A stretch of DNA of 64,000 nucleotides from an uncultured Roseburia sp. (lineage in GTDB: Bacteria; Bacillota; Clostridia; Lachnospirales; Lachnospiraceae), in assembly GCA_947383215.1 (NCBI GenBank), contig CANDCP010000008.1, positions 16,738-80,737 on the forward strand, in the 5' to 3' direction. The position numbers were made by a program, and so were the translations under genes. Numbering within the stretch: the stretch's first letter is position 1; every line of letters begins with the position of its first letter. This document shows positions 52,248 through 60,012 of this stretch, in pieces. The notes under the pieces were generated by a model. The model did no database searches. It was given only the letters and a program-made list of their open reading frames with translations, and had not been told where the DNA came from.

Positions 52248-53969
52248 CTATTGCTTGAAGATGAAAGAATGAGACAGTCCATTTTTGAAAGTGATACGCT
52301 GCACCATGCCGTCCGTTACGATGATGCTGTCAATGATGCTGGTGAGGAAGTTGCGTAGGACTTCGGCATCTACCGACTGAGCCAGCCGCTTGTAGTTGAT
52401 GTAGTTCCGGTCGGTCAGCTTCTGACTGATGATGAACTCGCTCGCTTTGGCAATGAACATTTCATCAGAGACAGATTGCTGCCATTCGTCCGACTGCATC
52501 ATGCCGATCTCGTCATTGATTTCGTCCAACTTTTCAGTAAGAGTTGTCCGCTGGATGATGTATTCCTTCTCAGACATGGCATCCTCAGAATAGAGGTAGA
52601 GGTTGCGGAGTCTGTCTAATGCACGTTCCGTCTTTTGCTTCTCGGCTCTCAGAGAGGCAATTTCGCTGTCCTCACCGTCTTTCGGTTTGATGTTTGCGCC
52701 CTTGCCGAATACCGCTCCCTGGACCTTCCCCGAAGCCAGAATGTCATATAAATCAAGCACTCCATCCGGTTCTATGCTGTCGATATACGAAAAGGTATTG
52801 CCAGTTAGCAGGATAGCCTGCAAGTCATCCGGAGAGGAGACGTTCTCGAAGTTTCTCTGTGCGTTCAGCATATTGAGTATGTAGTTCATGGCAAACTCCC
52901 CAACGATAGGATCAGATGTTGACTTGCCGGTACAAGTGTATGCGTTCTTCCGCCTGGTAGGGCATGAGTATTTCGAGTACCGCCAGCCGTCCGCCCGGAG
53001 AGAAGCCGGGGCAGCACCCATAGGACAGCCGCAGTTTCCACAGAAGCACAGCCCGGAGAATATGTGGGTGTACTTTCCGGATTTGTAATTGTTCTTCTTT
53101 TTGTTTATCCGGGAGTTGGCATCCAGCATGGTGATGACACGCTGCTTTTGCTCCCTGGTGATGATAGGGGGATGATGTTCCTCAATCGTTATCCATTCGG
53201 ACTCGTCCTTGACTTTCTGCCGGTCGCCTTCCTTCAGCACATTGTACCGATAGTCTCCGCAGTAGAAGATATTGTGGAGGATGATGTGGAGGGAGACTGG
53301 GTTCCATTCATTGCCGGCTCTTGTGCGGTATCCTTTGGAGTTCAGTATGCGTGACTCCCGAACCAGGGAGCGTTCCTTTTCGTAAAGGTCATGGATCAGC
53401 TGAACAATAGGCGCTTCCGTTTCGCTCGGAGTGAAGTCATGGGTATCGTAGTCATAGTCGTAACCGTAAGGTATCCTGCCGCCGTTCCACTGACCGTTAT
53501 TCGCCCTGGAAATCATAGTGGCTGTCACACGCTCGGAAGTCATGTTCCGCTCCAGCTCCGCAAAGACCAGGATGATTTTGAGCATTGCCTCGCCCATAGC
53601 GGTAGATGTGTCAAATTGCTCGTTTTTGCTGACGAATATCACGCCCAGGTCCTTCAGTTCGTTATACATGGTTGCGAAGTCCAGAAGGTTCCTGGAGATA
53701 CGGTCAATCTTCCATACCAGGAGGTGAGTGAAGCCGCCTGCCCGGATTTGCGACATCATTTCCTGGAACTTCGGACGGTCAGTGTTCTTGCCGGAGTACC
53801 CTGCATCCTCGAAGATAACGCAGTCCTCAGTACCGAGCATGAGTTTTGCGTATGCCAGCAGGTCCTGCTTCTGCATCGGCAGCGAGTCCTTGTCTACCTG
53901 GTGAAGGGTAGACACCCGGACGTAGATAGCCACCCTCGGATTTGTTTGCTTTAGCTTGGCATAAGCCAT
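52248..53969 (-). CDS. Large serine recombinase (phage integrase)
   Basis: A 573-residue large serine recombinase. Ser20 is in RVAIYVRVSTLHQVDKDS; the catalytic domain continues with WKIDRISRNLLDF and FAELERNMTSERV. A recombinase domain (~175-280, IPYGYDYDYD, then SRILNSKGYRTRAGNEWNP) leads to a zinc ribbon (GLCFCGNCGCPM ... YSCPTRR ... YTCTG) and a coiled coil (~420-500). These enzymes integrate phages at attB with one strand-swap event, and a separate factor is needed for excision. ATG at 53969 follows GGAGGTGG; upstream in-frame codons to 54158 were discarded. Confidence 0.93.
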   Translation of the reverse strand: MAYAKLKQTNPRVAIYVRVSTLHQVDKDSLPMQKQDLLAYAKLMLGTEDCVIFEDAGYSGKNTDRPKFQEMMSQIRAGGFTHLLVWKIDRISRNLLDFATMYNELKDLGVIFVSKNEQFDTSTAMGEAMLKIILVFAELERNMTSERVTATMISRANNGQWNGGRIPYGYDYDYDTHDFTPSETEAPIVQLIHDLYEKERSLVRESRILNSKGYRTRAGNEWNPVSLHIILHNIFYCGDYRYNVLKEGDRQKVKDESEWITIEEHHPPIITREQKQRVITMLDANSRINKKKNNYKSGKYTHIFSGLCFCGNCGCPMGAAPASLRADGWRYSKYSCPTRRKNAYTCTGKSTSDPIVGEFAMNYILNMLNAQRNFENVSSPDDLQAILLTGNTFSYIDSIEPDGVLDLYDILASGKVQGAVFGKGANIKPKDGEDSEIASLRAEKQKTERALDRLRNLYLYSEDAMSEKEYIIQRTTLTEKLDEINDEIGMMQSDEWQQSVSDEMFIAKASEFIISQKLTDRNYINYKRLAQSVDAEVLRNFLTSIIDSIIVTDGMVQRITFKNGLSHSFIFKQ

Positions 53970-54001
53970 AGTACCACCTCCATAAAGAAACGCCCGATTT
54001 C

Positions 54002-54586
54002 TCAGGCGTTCTTTTCCATTACTTTCTGTATTGCCTCCTCTATTCCGTAATAGTCGCACCATACCGGCTCCAGCTTCATAAGCGATGGGAGCGTTATTGT
54101 TTTCTGAACAGGCTTCATCTCGTCCAGTACCGAAGTTGGAAGCACATAGAACTCCCAAAGGTCCAGGTCCAAAGGAGACTCGTCTTTTTCCATAGCCTTG
54201 TATATGCAGAAGATATATACATCTGATTTCCGTTGGAGAGGAGTATCAAGTTTTGGCTTCCCGGAGCTGTCCGGCATCCTGGAAGGAGCTATCTGAAAAG
54301 AAACGTGATCCGGATGCTCCGTATCCCATGACTGGACGTATGCAGCTGATTGGACCTCCAGCTTGTAACCGTCCGGAGATAGCAGACTGTATTGTTTCCA
54401 TGCCGATCTGGATGTATCTGTATCTAAGTGAGCCGCCCCGATGGACGATGCCACGATGAACTCTGCCATCACAGAACGGTTGCGGCTGTCGGCAAGGTCT
54501 GAATAAGCCCACCTCCAGTAATCGTTCATGGTGATGCTTATGGGTTTGCCTCCTACCAGGAATGGCTCGTTTCCGATGTATGTCAA
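54002..54586 (-). CDS. Hypothetical protein, possible PD-(D/E)XK-fold nuclease relative
   Basis: A 194-residue soluble protein between the integrase and the repressor, on their strand. The pattern MAEFIVASSIG (helix with Glu), SPDGYKLEVQSAAYVQSW and SDVYIFCIY, then LDLWEFYVLPTSVLDE, follows a widespread uncharacterised family with a restriction-endonuclease-like core, in which the third position of LEVKS is normally a Lys. Here that Lys is Gln, so activity is doubtful. The RBS is AAAGGAGG and the start ATG is at 54586. The family match is from memory. Confidence 0.6.
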   Translation of the reverse strand: MTYIGNEPFLVGGKPISITMNDYWRWAYSDLADSRNRSVMAEFIVASSIGAAHLDTDTSRSAWKQYSLLSPDGYKLEVQSAAYVQSWDTEHPDHVSFQIAPSRMPDSSGKPKLDTPLQRKSDVYIFCIYKAMEKDESPLDLDLWEFYVLPTSVLDEMKPVQKTITLPSLMKLEPVWCDYYGIEEAIQKVMEKNA

Positions 54587-54611
54587 TATTACCGCCTCCT
54601 TTTGTAATCAC

Positions 54612-54986
54612 TCAGCCGGACAATTTCGCAGCGTCTTCCGTAGAAGCAGATGAAGGCATGGCTGCTAACATTCCTTCGATGTAGCCAGTTGCCTTCAAGC
54701 GGAGTTCCGGAGAGAGCCGATGGAATGACTCCAGCAGCGCATCGTCTTCCGGATTGGAAATTTCCACTATGTTCTGATTTTGATGCTCCTTGCCATAGAC
54801 AAGGTAGTCCAGCGATACATCAAAGTATTCAGCGAACTGCATAACTGCCTTTAGGGAAGGAGAACCCTTGCCTTTGCTCCAGTCCGTAAATGTTGAAGTT
54901 GACATCCCAAGCTGTTTCGCCAGTTGGGTAGGCTTGATGTCATGCTTGTTCATAAGCCGGTAAACACGTTCCAGTAAGTCAGACAT
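54612..54986 (-). CDS. CI-type XRE-family phage repressor
   Basis: A 124-residue protein with an N-terminal HTH (ERVYRLMNKHDIKPTQLAKQLGMSTSTFTDWSKGK, residues ~4-40) and a short C-terminal region with no peptidase motif, so it is not a LexA-like self-cleaving repressor. ATG at 54986 follows ACGAGGTGAT; codons upstream to 55037 lie in the operator region. It faces the early operon and probably keeps it silent in the lysogen by binding the TGGAA-N2-TTCCA-like sites next to the rightward promoter. Confidence 0.85.
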   Translation of the reverse strand: MSDLLERVYRLMNKHDIKPTQLAKQLGMSTSTFTDWSKGKGSPSLKAVMQFAEYFDVSLDYLVYGKEHQNQNIVEISNPEDDALLESFHRLSPELRLKATGYIEGMLAAMPSSASTEDAAKLSG

Positions 54987-55008
54987 AAAATCACCTCGTA
55001 AAATTATT

Positions 55009-55059
55009 TGGAAAATTCCAGTATTCTCTATTGACAAACTCGAATTTTCCAGTTACGAT
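55009..55059 (+). promoter_or_regulatory. Early rightward promoter with repressor operators
   Basis: TTGACA at 55031-55036 and TACGAT at 55054-55059 with a 17-base spacer. Two near-identical sites, TGGAAAATTCCA at 55009-55020 and GAATTTTCCA at 55042-55051, flank the -35 box and overlap the spacer, as expected for CI operators. Confidence 0.65.
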
Positions 55060-55064
55060 GTGTA

Positions 55065-55190
55065 TTGTAAATTACAAAACACTACAACCAATCGTAAGGC
55101 AAAAGCATACTTGGGAAGGTTAGCAAAAAGCCATACGAAAGGCAGTTTACATTTCCATTCTACCAAAAGATTGCGGAAATGTAAATTACA
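55065..55190 (+). promoter_or_regulatory. Second operator set in the early leader
   Basis: The 11-bp palindrome TGTAAATTACA occurs twice (55066-55076 and 55180-55190). An exact 11-bp inverted repeat, TTTACATTTCC at 55146-55156 and GGAAATGTAAA at 55175-55185, overlaps the second copy. Likely binding sites for the small HTH proteins just downstream, or a leader hairpin. Confidence 0.5.
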
Positions 55191-55217
55191 AATCCGTAAC
55201 GGAAGGAGGAAAGCTGA

Positions 55218-55430
55218 ATGGGAAAAGTGTTATCGCCTTGGTGTAAGCAGGCAAAGATAGCGATGATCGAACTGGATATGACGGTTGTGGAGTTGGCTGA
55301 AAAAATCGGTAAATCCAGGGAATACACTTCCGCCGTAGTCAATGGTCGAATTTACGCCGAGCCGGTGGTAAAAGCAATCAGTGATGTGCTTAATATCCCG
55401 GAAACTGCCTGCTCGTTAAATGGTAATTAG
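55218..55430 (+). CDS. Small HTH protein, Cro-like
   Basis: A 70-residue protein made up almost wholly of an XRE helix-turn-helix (MTVVELAEKIGKSREYTSAVVNGR). First gene of the rightward operon, so a Cro-like or early regulator is the likely role. ATG at 55218 follows AAGGAGGAAAG. The palindromes just upstream may be its operators. Confidence 0.8.
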   Translation: MGKVLSPWCKQAKIAMIELDMTVVELAEKIGKSREYTSAVVNGRIYAEPVVKAISDVLNIPETACSLNGN

Positions 55431-55458
55431 ATTATAGCAAGAAAGGCTGGTGACGAAC

Positions 55459-55950
55459 ATGGGAAAAGACTCCACGAAAGGCAATGATAATGTGTACTTT
55501 CGGGCGAGGAAAGAGGCTGCAATATACAATGAGAGGCTATTCAGTAGGGAAGGAGCCGCAGAGCTGCTTGGAATTTCCGTTTCCACCCTGGCTGATTACG
55601 AGTTGGGAAATACGAAGGTAGTTCCGGTAGATAAAGTGGTCTTGATGGCTGATCTGTATAACTGTCCGGAATTGAAGTATGGATACTGCAAGCATGAATG
55701 TCCGATTGGGAAGCAGATGCCGCTCGCAACTGAGGCGAAAGGCATTGAAGGAATTGCATTGCGGATGATACAGAAGTTCGATCCCGAAGGACTGAGCGAA
55801 ATGAAGAACAGCCTGGTGGATATTGCCGCCGATGGAATTATCAGCGATGACGAGAAACCGAAACTGGAAGCCATTCTCCGTAAGCTGGATGATATGGCAG
55901 TTGTCATCAATGAGATGAAGCTCGTTGGCGAGAAAGCATTAAAAGGATAG
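55459..55950 (+). CDS. XRE-family HTH protein
   Basis: A 163-residue protein with an HTH (ERLFSREGAAELLGISVSTLADYELG, ~25-50), a short Cys cluster (YGYCKHECPIGK) and a helical C-terminus (LSEMKNSLVDIAADGIISDDE). Similar proteins are common early in Firmicutes prophages, though their exact job is not known. I chose ATG 55459; an in-frame GTG at 55450 is an alternative. It follows the Cro-like gene by 28 bases. Confidence 0.75.
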   Translation: MGKDSTKGNDNVYFRARKEAAIYNERLFSREGAAELLGISVSTLADYELGNTKVVPVDKVVLMADLYNCPELKYGYCKHECPIGKQMPLATEAKGIEGIALRMIQKFDPEGLSEMKNSLVDIAADGIISDDEKPKLEAILRKLDDMAVVINEMKLVGEKALKG

Positions 55951-55959
55951 GTGTTATCA

Positions 55960-56136
55960 ATGGATGCTGCCAAAATGAAAGAAATTCTGAAAACCGAATA
56001 TGGAATATGCGATGAAGCGGAGTTCAATGCGGCAGTGTCTAAGTCAGCCGGTATCAACCTGGGGATATTCACCATGCCGCTAACCGAAAGGAGTGTCAGA
56101 TGTGAACAGACGAACAAAAAAGTGGCTACGGCGTAA
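55960..56136 (+). CDS. Small hypothetical phage protein
   Basis: A 58-residue protein with a helical N-terminal part (AAKMKEILKTEYGICDEAEFNAAV). No family recognised. A GTG at 55951 three codons upstream is closer to the AAAAGG and could be the true start. Its 3' end overlaps the start of the SleB-like gene by 35 bases, a compact phage arrangement. Confidence 0.6.
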   Translation: MDAAKMKEILKTEYGICDEAEFNAAVSKSAGINLGIFTMPLTERSVRCEQTNKKVATA

Positions 56137-56731
56137 TGCCAAGATACTCGCCGTATGTGGAGGAGTAGTATACCTCACAGCCGGCGTTGCTAAATTGGCA
56201 GCGGAGCCGCAGGAGTCGGAGGTTCCTAGAATGGTGTTTGCACAGATACCGGAAGAAACCGTTGTACCGACAGAAACACCGGAAGTTCCGGAAGAAACAG
56301 CAGAGCCGGTAGAAGCTGGATGCCATACGATTGTGATGTCGAGAGATTGGGATGCCGATGACTCATACCGCCTTGCTAAATTGGCTATGGCTGAAGCGGA
56401 AGGCGAAGATACTGAAGGAAAAGCACTTGTGGTTATGGTAGTTCTGAACCGGGTGTGGAGCGATGATTTCCCCGGAACGATTGAGGAAGTCATCATGGAA
56501 GAACATGGCGGAGTCCATCAGTTCAGTGTCACGCAGAAAGAAGGAAGATGGTGGAAAGTAGAGCCGGATGCCGATTGCTATGAAGCAGTCGAGATGGTGA
56601 TGACCGGATGGGATGAAAGCCAGGGAGCGTTGTACTTTGAAAGCAGGAGCGACTCTGTATGGCATCAAAAGAACCTGGACTTCCTATTTCAGCATGGCAG
56701 CCACTTTTTCTACAAGGATAAGGAGGAGTAG
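56102..56731 (+). CDS. SleB-like cell wall hydrolase with N-terminal membrane anchor
   Basis: A 209-residue protein. GTG at 56102 lies eight bases after AAAGGAG. A basic start (NRRTKKWLRRN) and one hydrophobic helix (AKILAVCGGVVYLTAGVAK) give a signal anchor; a Glu/Pro/Thr linker follows, then a Hydrolase_2/SleB-type domain (~85-205) with the catalytic-Glu region RLAKLAMAEAEGE and VVLNRVWS, ending FHF-like GSHFFY. SleB-type enzymes are lytic transglycosylases of cortex or wall peptidoglycan. Its place in the early region, not near lysis genes, is unusual. Confidence 0.8.
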   Translation: MNRRTKKWLRRNAKILAVCGGVVYLTAGVAKLAAEPQESEVPRMVFAQIPEETVVPTETPEVPEETAEPVEAGCHTIVMSRDWDADDSYRLAKLAMAEAEGEDTEGKALVVMVVLNRVWSDDFPGTIEEVIMEEHGGVHQFSVTQKEGRWWKVEPDADCYEAVEMVMTGWDESQGALYFESRSDSVWHQKNLDFLFQHGSHFFYKDKEE

Positions 56732-56734
56732 GCA

Positions 56735-56995
56735 ATGAAAAAGATGGAGAAGTACATCGTCCGGAATTGGATATGGCTTGTGACTGGATTGATCCTCACT
56801 CGGAAGGCTGTTGAGTTTGCCTATGCTGAGAGAGGATGTGTAGCTTTTGGAGGAGAATGGCTTGTATTGCCGGTAATGATGATGCTGGTCCACATAGTAA
56901 GAGATGTGAGAAGCAGCCTTTTCGCAACATTTGGGGAGGAGGTCGATGCTGGTGACAGAAGAACTTCAAGGCATCATCGCAGAATGGCGAAATAA
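56735..56995 (+). CDS. Small membrane protein
   Basis: An 86-residue protein with a first hydrophobic segment (IWLVTGLILT) and a stronger one (WLVLPVMMMLVHIV), then a basic cytoplasmic tail. No family recognised. It lies 3 bases after the SleB-like gene and overlaps the next gene by 50 bases. Confidence 0.6.
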   Translation: MKKMEKYIVRNWIWLVTGLILTRKAVEFAYAERGCVAFGGEWLVLPVMMMLVHIVRDVRSSLFATFGEEVDAGDRRTSRHHRRMAK

Positions 56996-57215
56996 GGACG
57001 TTCCCATATCAGACGAGGAGGCAGAGTACATCTTGTGGTATTGCAACCGGAAGATGGATGTTTGCAAGACAGAGAACCGGAAGGAGTATCTGCCGCTTTT
57101 GTATGCGGATGAAGTCAAGAATTATCTTTTCCGGAGGGCAGTTAATGCAACAACGATGCTCCGGAAGCTGGAGAAAGAATTGAAGGAGGAAGGCAAATGT
57201 GCAGTATGTGTCTGA
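56946..57215 (+). CDS. Small hypothetical phage protein
   Basis: An 89-residue soluble protein, mostly helical and rich in charged residues (VPISDEEAEYILWYCNRK). ATG 56946 has GGGGAGGAGG just upstream. Overlaps both neighbours, as is usual in compact phage operons. Function not recognised. Confidence 0.6.
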   Translation: MLVTEELQGIIAEWRNKDVPISDEEAEYILWYCNRKMDVCKTENRKEYLPLLYADEVKNYLFRRAVNATTMLRKLEKELKEEGKCAVCV

Positions 57216-57427
57216 GTTCACCTTGCCATCCGAGATGTCCGAACGCTCCGGAACCGGTGGCGATTTTTATGTGTTGCAAATGTGGAGAAGGAGTTTTCGA
57301 GGGTGATAAGTACCTCGATACTTCAGAAGGGCAGATTTGCGAGGACTGCCTGGATGATATGACAGCCGATGAATGGCTGGAATTGTTTGGAGAAAGCCTC
57401 GCAATAGCAGAAAAGGAGGAAATGTAG
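57197..57427 (+). CDS. Small zinc-ribbon protein
   Basis: A 76-residue Cys-rich protein: CSMCLSSPCHPRCP at the start and a probable zinc site formed by CCKCGEG and CEDCLDD. The C-terminus is acidic. Possible nucleic-acid or protein-binding accessory; family unknown. It directly precedes recT with no gap. Confidence 0.65.
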   Translation: MCSMCLSSPCHPRCPNAPEPVAIFMCCKCGEGVFEGDKYLDTSEGQICEDCLDDMTADEWLELFGESLAIAEKEEM

Positions 57428-58354
57428 ATGGCTGAGAATAAGCAGGCACCGGCGGCGCCGCAGCCTAAGAAGGTTCCGGTCGTGAACCAAGTCAAGAGCA
57501 TCCTGGGAGAGGAGAATGTCAAGAAAAGGTTCCAGGAAGTGTTGGGGAAGAAAGCCCCTCAGTTTATGGCATCAATCGTCAATGTAGTAAGTGCCACACC
57601 TGCATTGAAGAAGTGTGAGCCGAACTCTATTATTGCGGCGGCGTTTGTTGCTTCATCATTTGATCTGCCGATTGACAGTAACCTGGGATTTGCTGCGCTG
57701 GTTCCGTATGATAAGAGTTTCAGAAACCCGGCTACTGGAGAATGGGATAAAGTGAAGCTGGCACAGTTTCAAATGATGTATAAAGGTTTTATCCAGCTGG
57801 CAATCAGAACTGGCGAATACGAGAAGATGAACTGTTCTGCGGTGTACCAGGACGAAATCGTAGATTACAACCCTATCACCGGGGAGTGCCAGTTTGTTAC
57901 AGAGTTCAGCGCCTGCGAGCAAAGGAACAATGGAGAAACGGATAAGATTGTCGGATATTACGCATGGTTCCGGCTGAAGTCCGGCTTCACTAAGGAACTG
58001 TATATGAGCAAGAATGAGGTTCTCAATCATGCGAAGAAATACAGTCAGTCATACAGATACGATCTGAATGACAATAAGAATAGCAGCAAGTGGTCTACCG
58101 ATTTCGATGCGATGGCATTAAAGACAGTGATTAAGCTGCTGTTAAGCAAGTGGGGTATCCTCTCCATAGAGATGCAGAAAGCAATCCAGGACGATCAGAA
58201 GACGTTCGATGAAGACGGAAACGAGAGTTATGGAGATAATGAACCGGATTTGGATAACGAGACGGACCCGTTTATAACGCCTGCACTGGAGGACAACCAG
58301 GGAGAGGCTGGATCGCCGGAAGATGAAGTAGAGGAAATAGATATTACGAAGTAA
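57428..58354 (+). CDS. recT: RecT-family single-strand annealing protein
   Basis: A 308-residue RecT-type annealase. Family features include NSIIAAAFVASSFDLPIDSNLGFAALVPYD near residue 60, FQMMYKGFIQLAIRTGEY and GYYAWFRLKSGFTKELYMSKNEVLNHAKKYS, then WSTDFDAMALKTVIKLLLSKWG. The C-terminal 50 residues are acidic and disordered. It anneals ssDNA for phage recombination with the exonuclease encoded next (16 bases on), the classic Exo/annealase pair. RBS AAAAGGAGGAAATG. Confidence 0.95.
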   Translation: MAENKQAPAAPQPKKVPVVNQVKSILGEENVKKRFQEVLGKKAPQFMASIVNVVSATPALKKCEPNSIIAAAFVASSFDLPIDSNLGFAALVPYDKSFRNPATGEWDKVKLAQFQMMYKGFIQLAIRTGEYEKMNCSAVYQDEIVDYNPITGECQFVTEFSACEQRNNGETDKIVGYYAWFRLKSGFTKELYMSKNEVLNHAKKYSQSYRYDLNDNKNSSKWSTDFDAMALKTVIKLLLSKWGILSIEMQKAIQDDQKTFDEDGNESYGDNEPDLDNETDPFITPALEDNQGEAGSPEDEVEEIDITK

Positions 58355-58370
58355 AGGAGGAATGTGGCAC

Positions 58371-59168
58371 ATGGAGTTGTCGGCAGAGAATTATTATAGC
58401 CAGGAAGCGAACCTGGAGTATATGTCAGTCAGCCAGTTCAAGGACTTCGCCGGAACGTATGGGAAGATGCAGTGCGAGTTCTATGGAATGGAAAAGCTGG
58501 CTGGAAGATGGGAAGATGAAGAAACCACCGCATTGCTGGTCGGAAGTTATGTGGATGCTCACTTTGAAGGAAGCATGGAGAAGTTTAAGAAGGAGCATCC
58601 TGCATTATTCAAGAAGGATGGCGGTCTGAAAGCTGATTACGTCAAGGCAGATGAAATCATTGCCCGGATAGAGCGAGATGAATATTTCATGCGGTGTATG
58701 TCCGGGCAGAAGCAGGTCATTATGACCGGCGAAATGTTTGGAACCAAGTGGAAGATAAAGATGGACTCATACCTTCCTGGATCAGCAATAGTCGATTTGA
58801 AGGTGATGGCATCCATTACAGACTTGAAGTGGGTGAGGGACCTCGGATACCTGGATTTTGTGAGGTATTGGGGATATGACGTACAAGGGGCAGTGTATCA
58901 GAAGATTGTTGAACTGAACACTGGAAAGAAACTGCCATTCTTCATAGCAGCCGCCACCAAAGAGAAAGAGCCGGATATTCGAGTGATTAAGATTGAGCAG
59001 AACTATCTCGATGAAGCACTCATTCTGGTGGAGCATAATATCCAGCGCATCCTCAGAGTGAAGAACGGAGAAGAAGCGCCGGATAAATGCGAGCTTTGCG
59101 ATTGTTGCAGACACAGCCGGGTACTGAAAGGCTATATCTCCATCAATGATCTGACTGCAAACATCTGA
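58371..59168 (+). CDS. PD-(D/E)XK exonuclease, RecE/exonuclease VIII-like
   Basis: A 265-residue nuclease partner of RecT. The core motif is Asp132 in KIKMDSYL, then Asp142-Leu-Lys144 in AIVDLKVM, with the QxxxY helix YDVQGAVYQKIVE (Gln172, Tyr176) and a His-bearing N-terminal helix (SYVDAHFEG). The C-terminus has a Cys pair cluster (CELCDCCRHS). Such enzymes resect dsDNA 5' to 3' so that RecT can load. I prefer ATG 58371, ten bases after AAGGAGG, over 58362, which is only one base from it. Confidence 0.85.
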   Translation: MELSAENYYSQEANLEYMSVSQFKDFAGTYGKMQCEFYGMEKLAGRWEDEETTALLVGSYVDAHFEGSMEKFKKEHPALFKKDGGLKADYVKADEIIARIERDEYFMRCMSGQKQVIMTGEMFGTKWKIKMDSYLPGSAIVDLKVMASITDLKWVRDLGYLDFVRYWGYDVQGAVYQKIVELNTGKKLPFFIAAATKEKEPDIRVIKIEQNYLDEALILVEHNIQRILRVKNGEEAPDKCELCDCCRHSRVLKGYISINDLTANI

Positions 59169-59202
59169 TGTACGCAATTTAGGATGGAATGGTGGTGATA
59201 AG

Positions 59203-60012
59203 ATGGCGTGGATAAGCGTACATGAGCAGGTTATTGGAGGGAAGCTGAGAAATCTGGCAAAGGAAATCGGCTGTTCGCAGAATGAGGCGTTGGGTATTTT
59301 GATACGGCTATGGCTGTGGGCGATTAACAATGCCGGGAAGGATGGCTGCATTGTCGGGGCAGACAAAGATGATGTGTCAGAAATCCTTAATATCGGCATC
59401 GACAGAAGATACAGTGCTGATGACGTTGTTGATGCCTTAATCGCTACAAATTGGATTGATATGGAGAACGGCTTGTATATCCATGATTGGGAAGAATGGC
59501 AGGAGCAATGGTACAAGGCAATCGAGGTCAGAGAAAGGGATGCGGCCAGGAAAAGGGAAGAAAGGAAGCGGAAGCGGATGACTAAGCAGATGGCAGAGCA
59601 AAGCGTTCCACCAGCAGAACCGCCGCCGGCGGAAGATATGGAGCATGATTTACCGACTCCGCACCTTAATATTCCACTTGAAGAAGCACCAAAACAGAAA
59701 CCAGCAGAATACTCAAAAGACTTTGAAGCATTTTGGGAAGTATACCCAAGAAAAGTCGGGAAGGGAGAGGCTTATAAGAAATATAAGGCAAGGTTGAATG
59801 ACGGATGGAGTGAAGCAGAACTGTTAGAAGCTGCCAAGAATTATGCCGGAAGAGTTGCCAGAGAAAGGACAGAGCAGAAGTATATCAAACACGCAAAGAC
59901 ATTTCTGTCGGAGAATACTCCGTTTACAGATTTCCTTCCGAAAGACAGAGGCATAGGGCAGAAGGCATCAGCGGATGACGGTGATGATCCATACGCAGAA
60001 TGGAGGAATTAG
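59203..60012 (+). CDS. Phage replisome organiser / DnaD-like initiator
   Basis: A 269-residue protein: an N-terminal winged-helix-like domain (AWISVHEQVIGGKLRNLAKEIG ... EALGILIRLWLW ... GLYIHDWEEWQ), a highly charged Arg/Lys/Glu linker (~108-130), and a C-terminal helical domain FEAFWEVYPRKVGKGEAYKKYK typical of phage replication initiators. It would bind the phage origin and recruit the helicase loader encoded directly after it (start right at the stop). An origin may lie inside this gene, but none was identified. Confidence 0.82.
   Translation: MAWISVHEQVIGGKLRNLAKEIGCSQNEALGILIRLWLWAINNAGKDGCIVGADKDDVSEILNIGIDRRYSADDVVDALIATNWIDMENGLYIHDWEEWQEQWYKAIEVRERDAARKREERKRKRMTKQMAEQSVPPAEPPPAEDMEHDLPTPHLNIPLEEAPKQKPAEYSKDFEAFWEVYPRKVGKGEAYKKYKARLNDGWSEAELLEAAKNYAGRVARERTEQKYIKHAKTFLSENTPFTDFLPKDRGIGQKASADDGDDPYAEWRN

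Noticed and set aside
53064-53954. Plus-strand frames within the integrase gene
   Set aside because: Shadows of the minus-strand recombinase, with no RBS and no recognisable domain.
53970-54158. Upstream extension of the phage integrase
   Set aside because: It has no similarity to serine recombinases, overlaps the next gene, and a strong RBS lies before ATG 53969.
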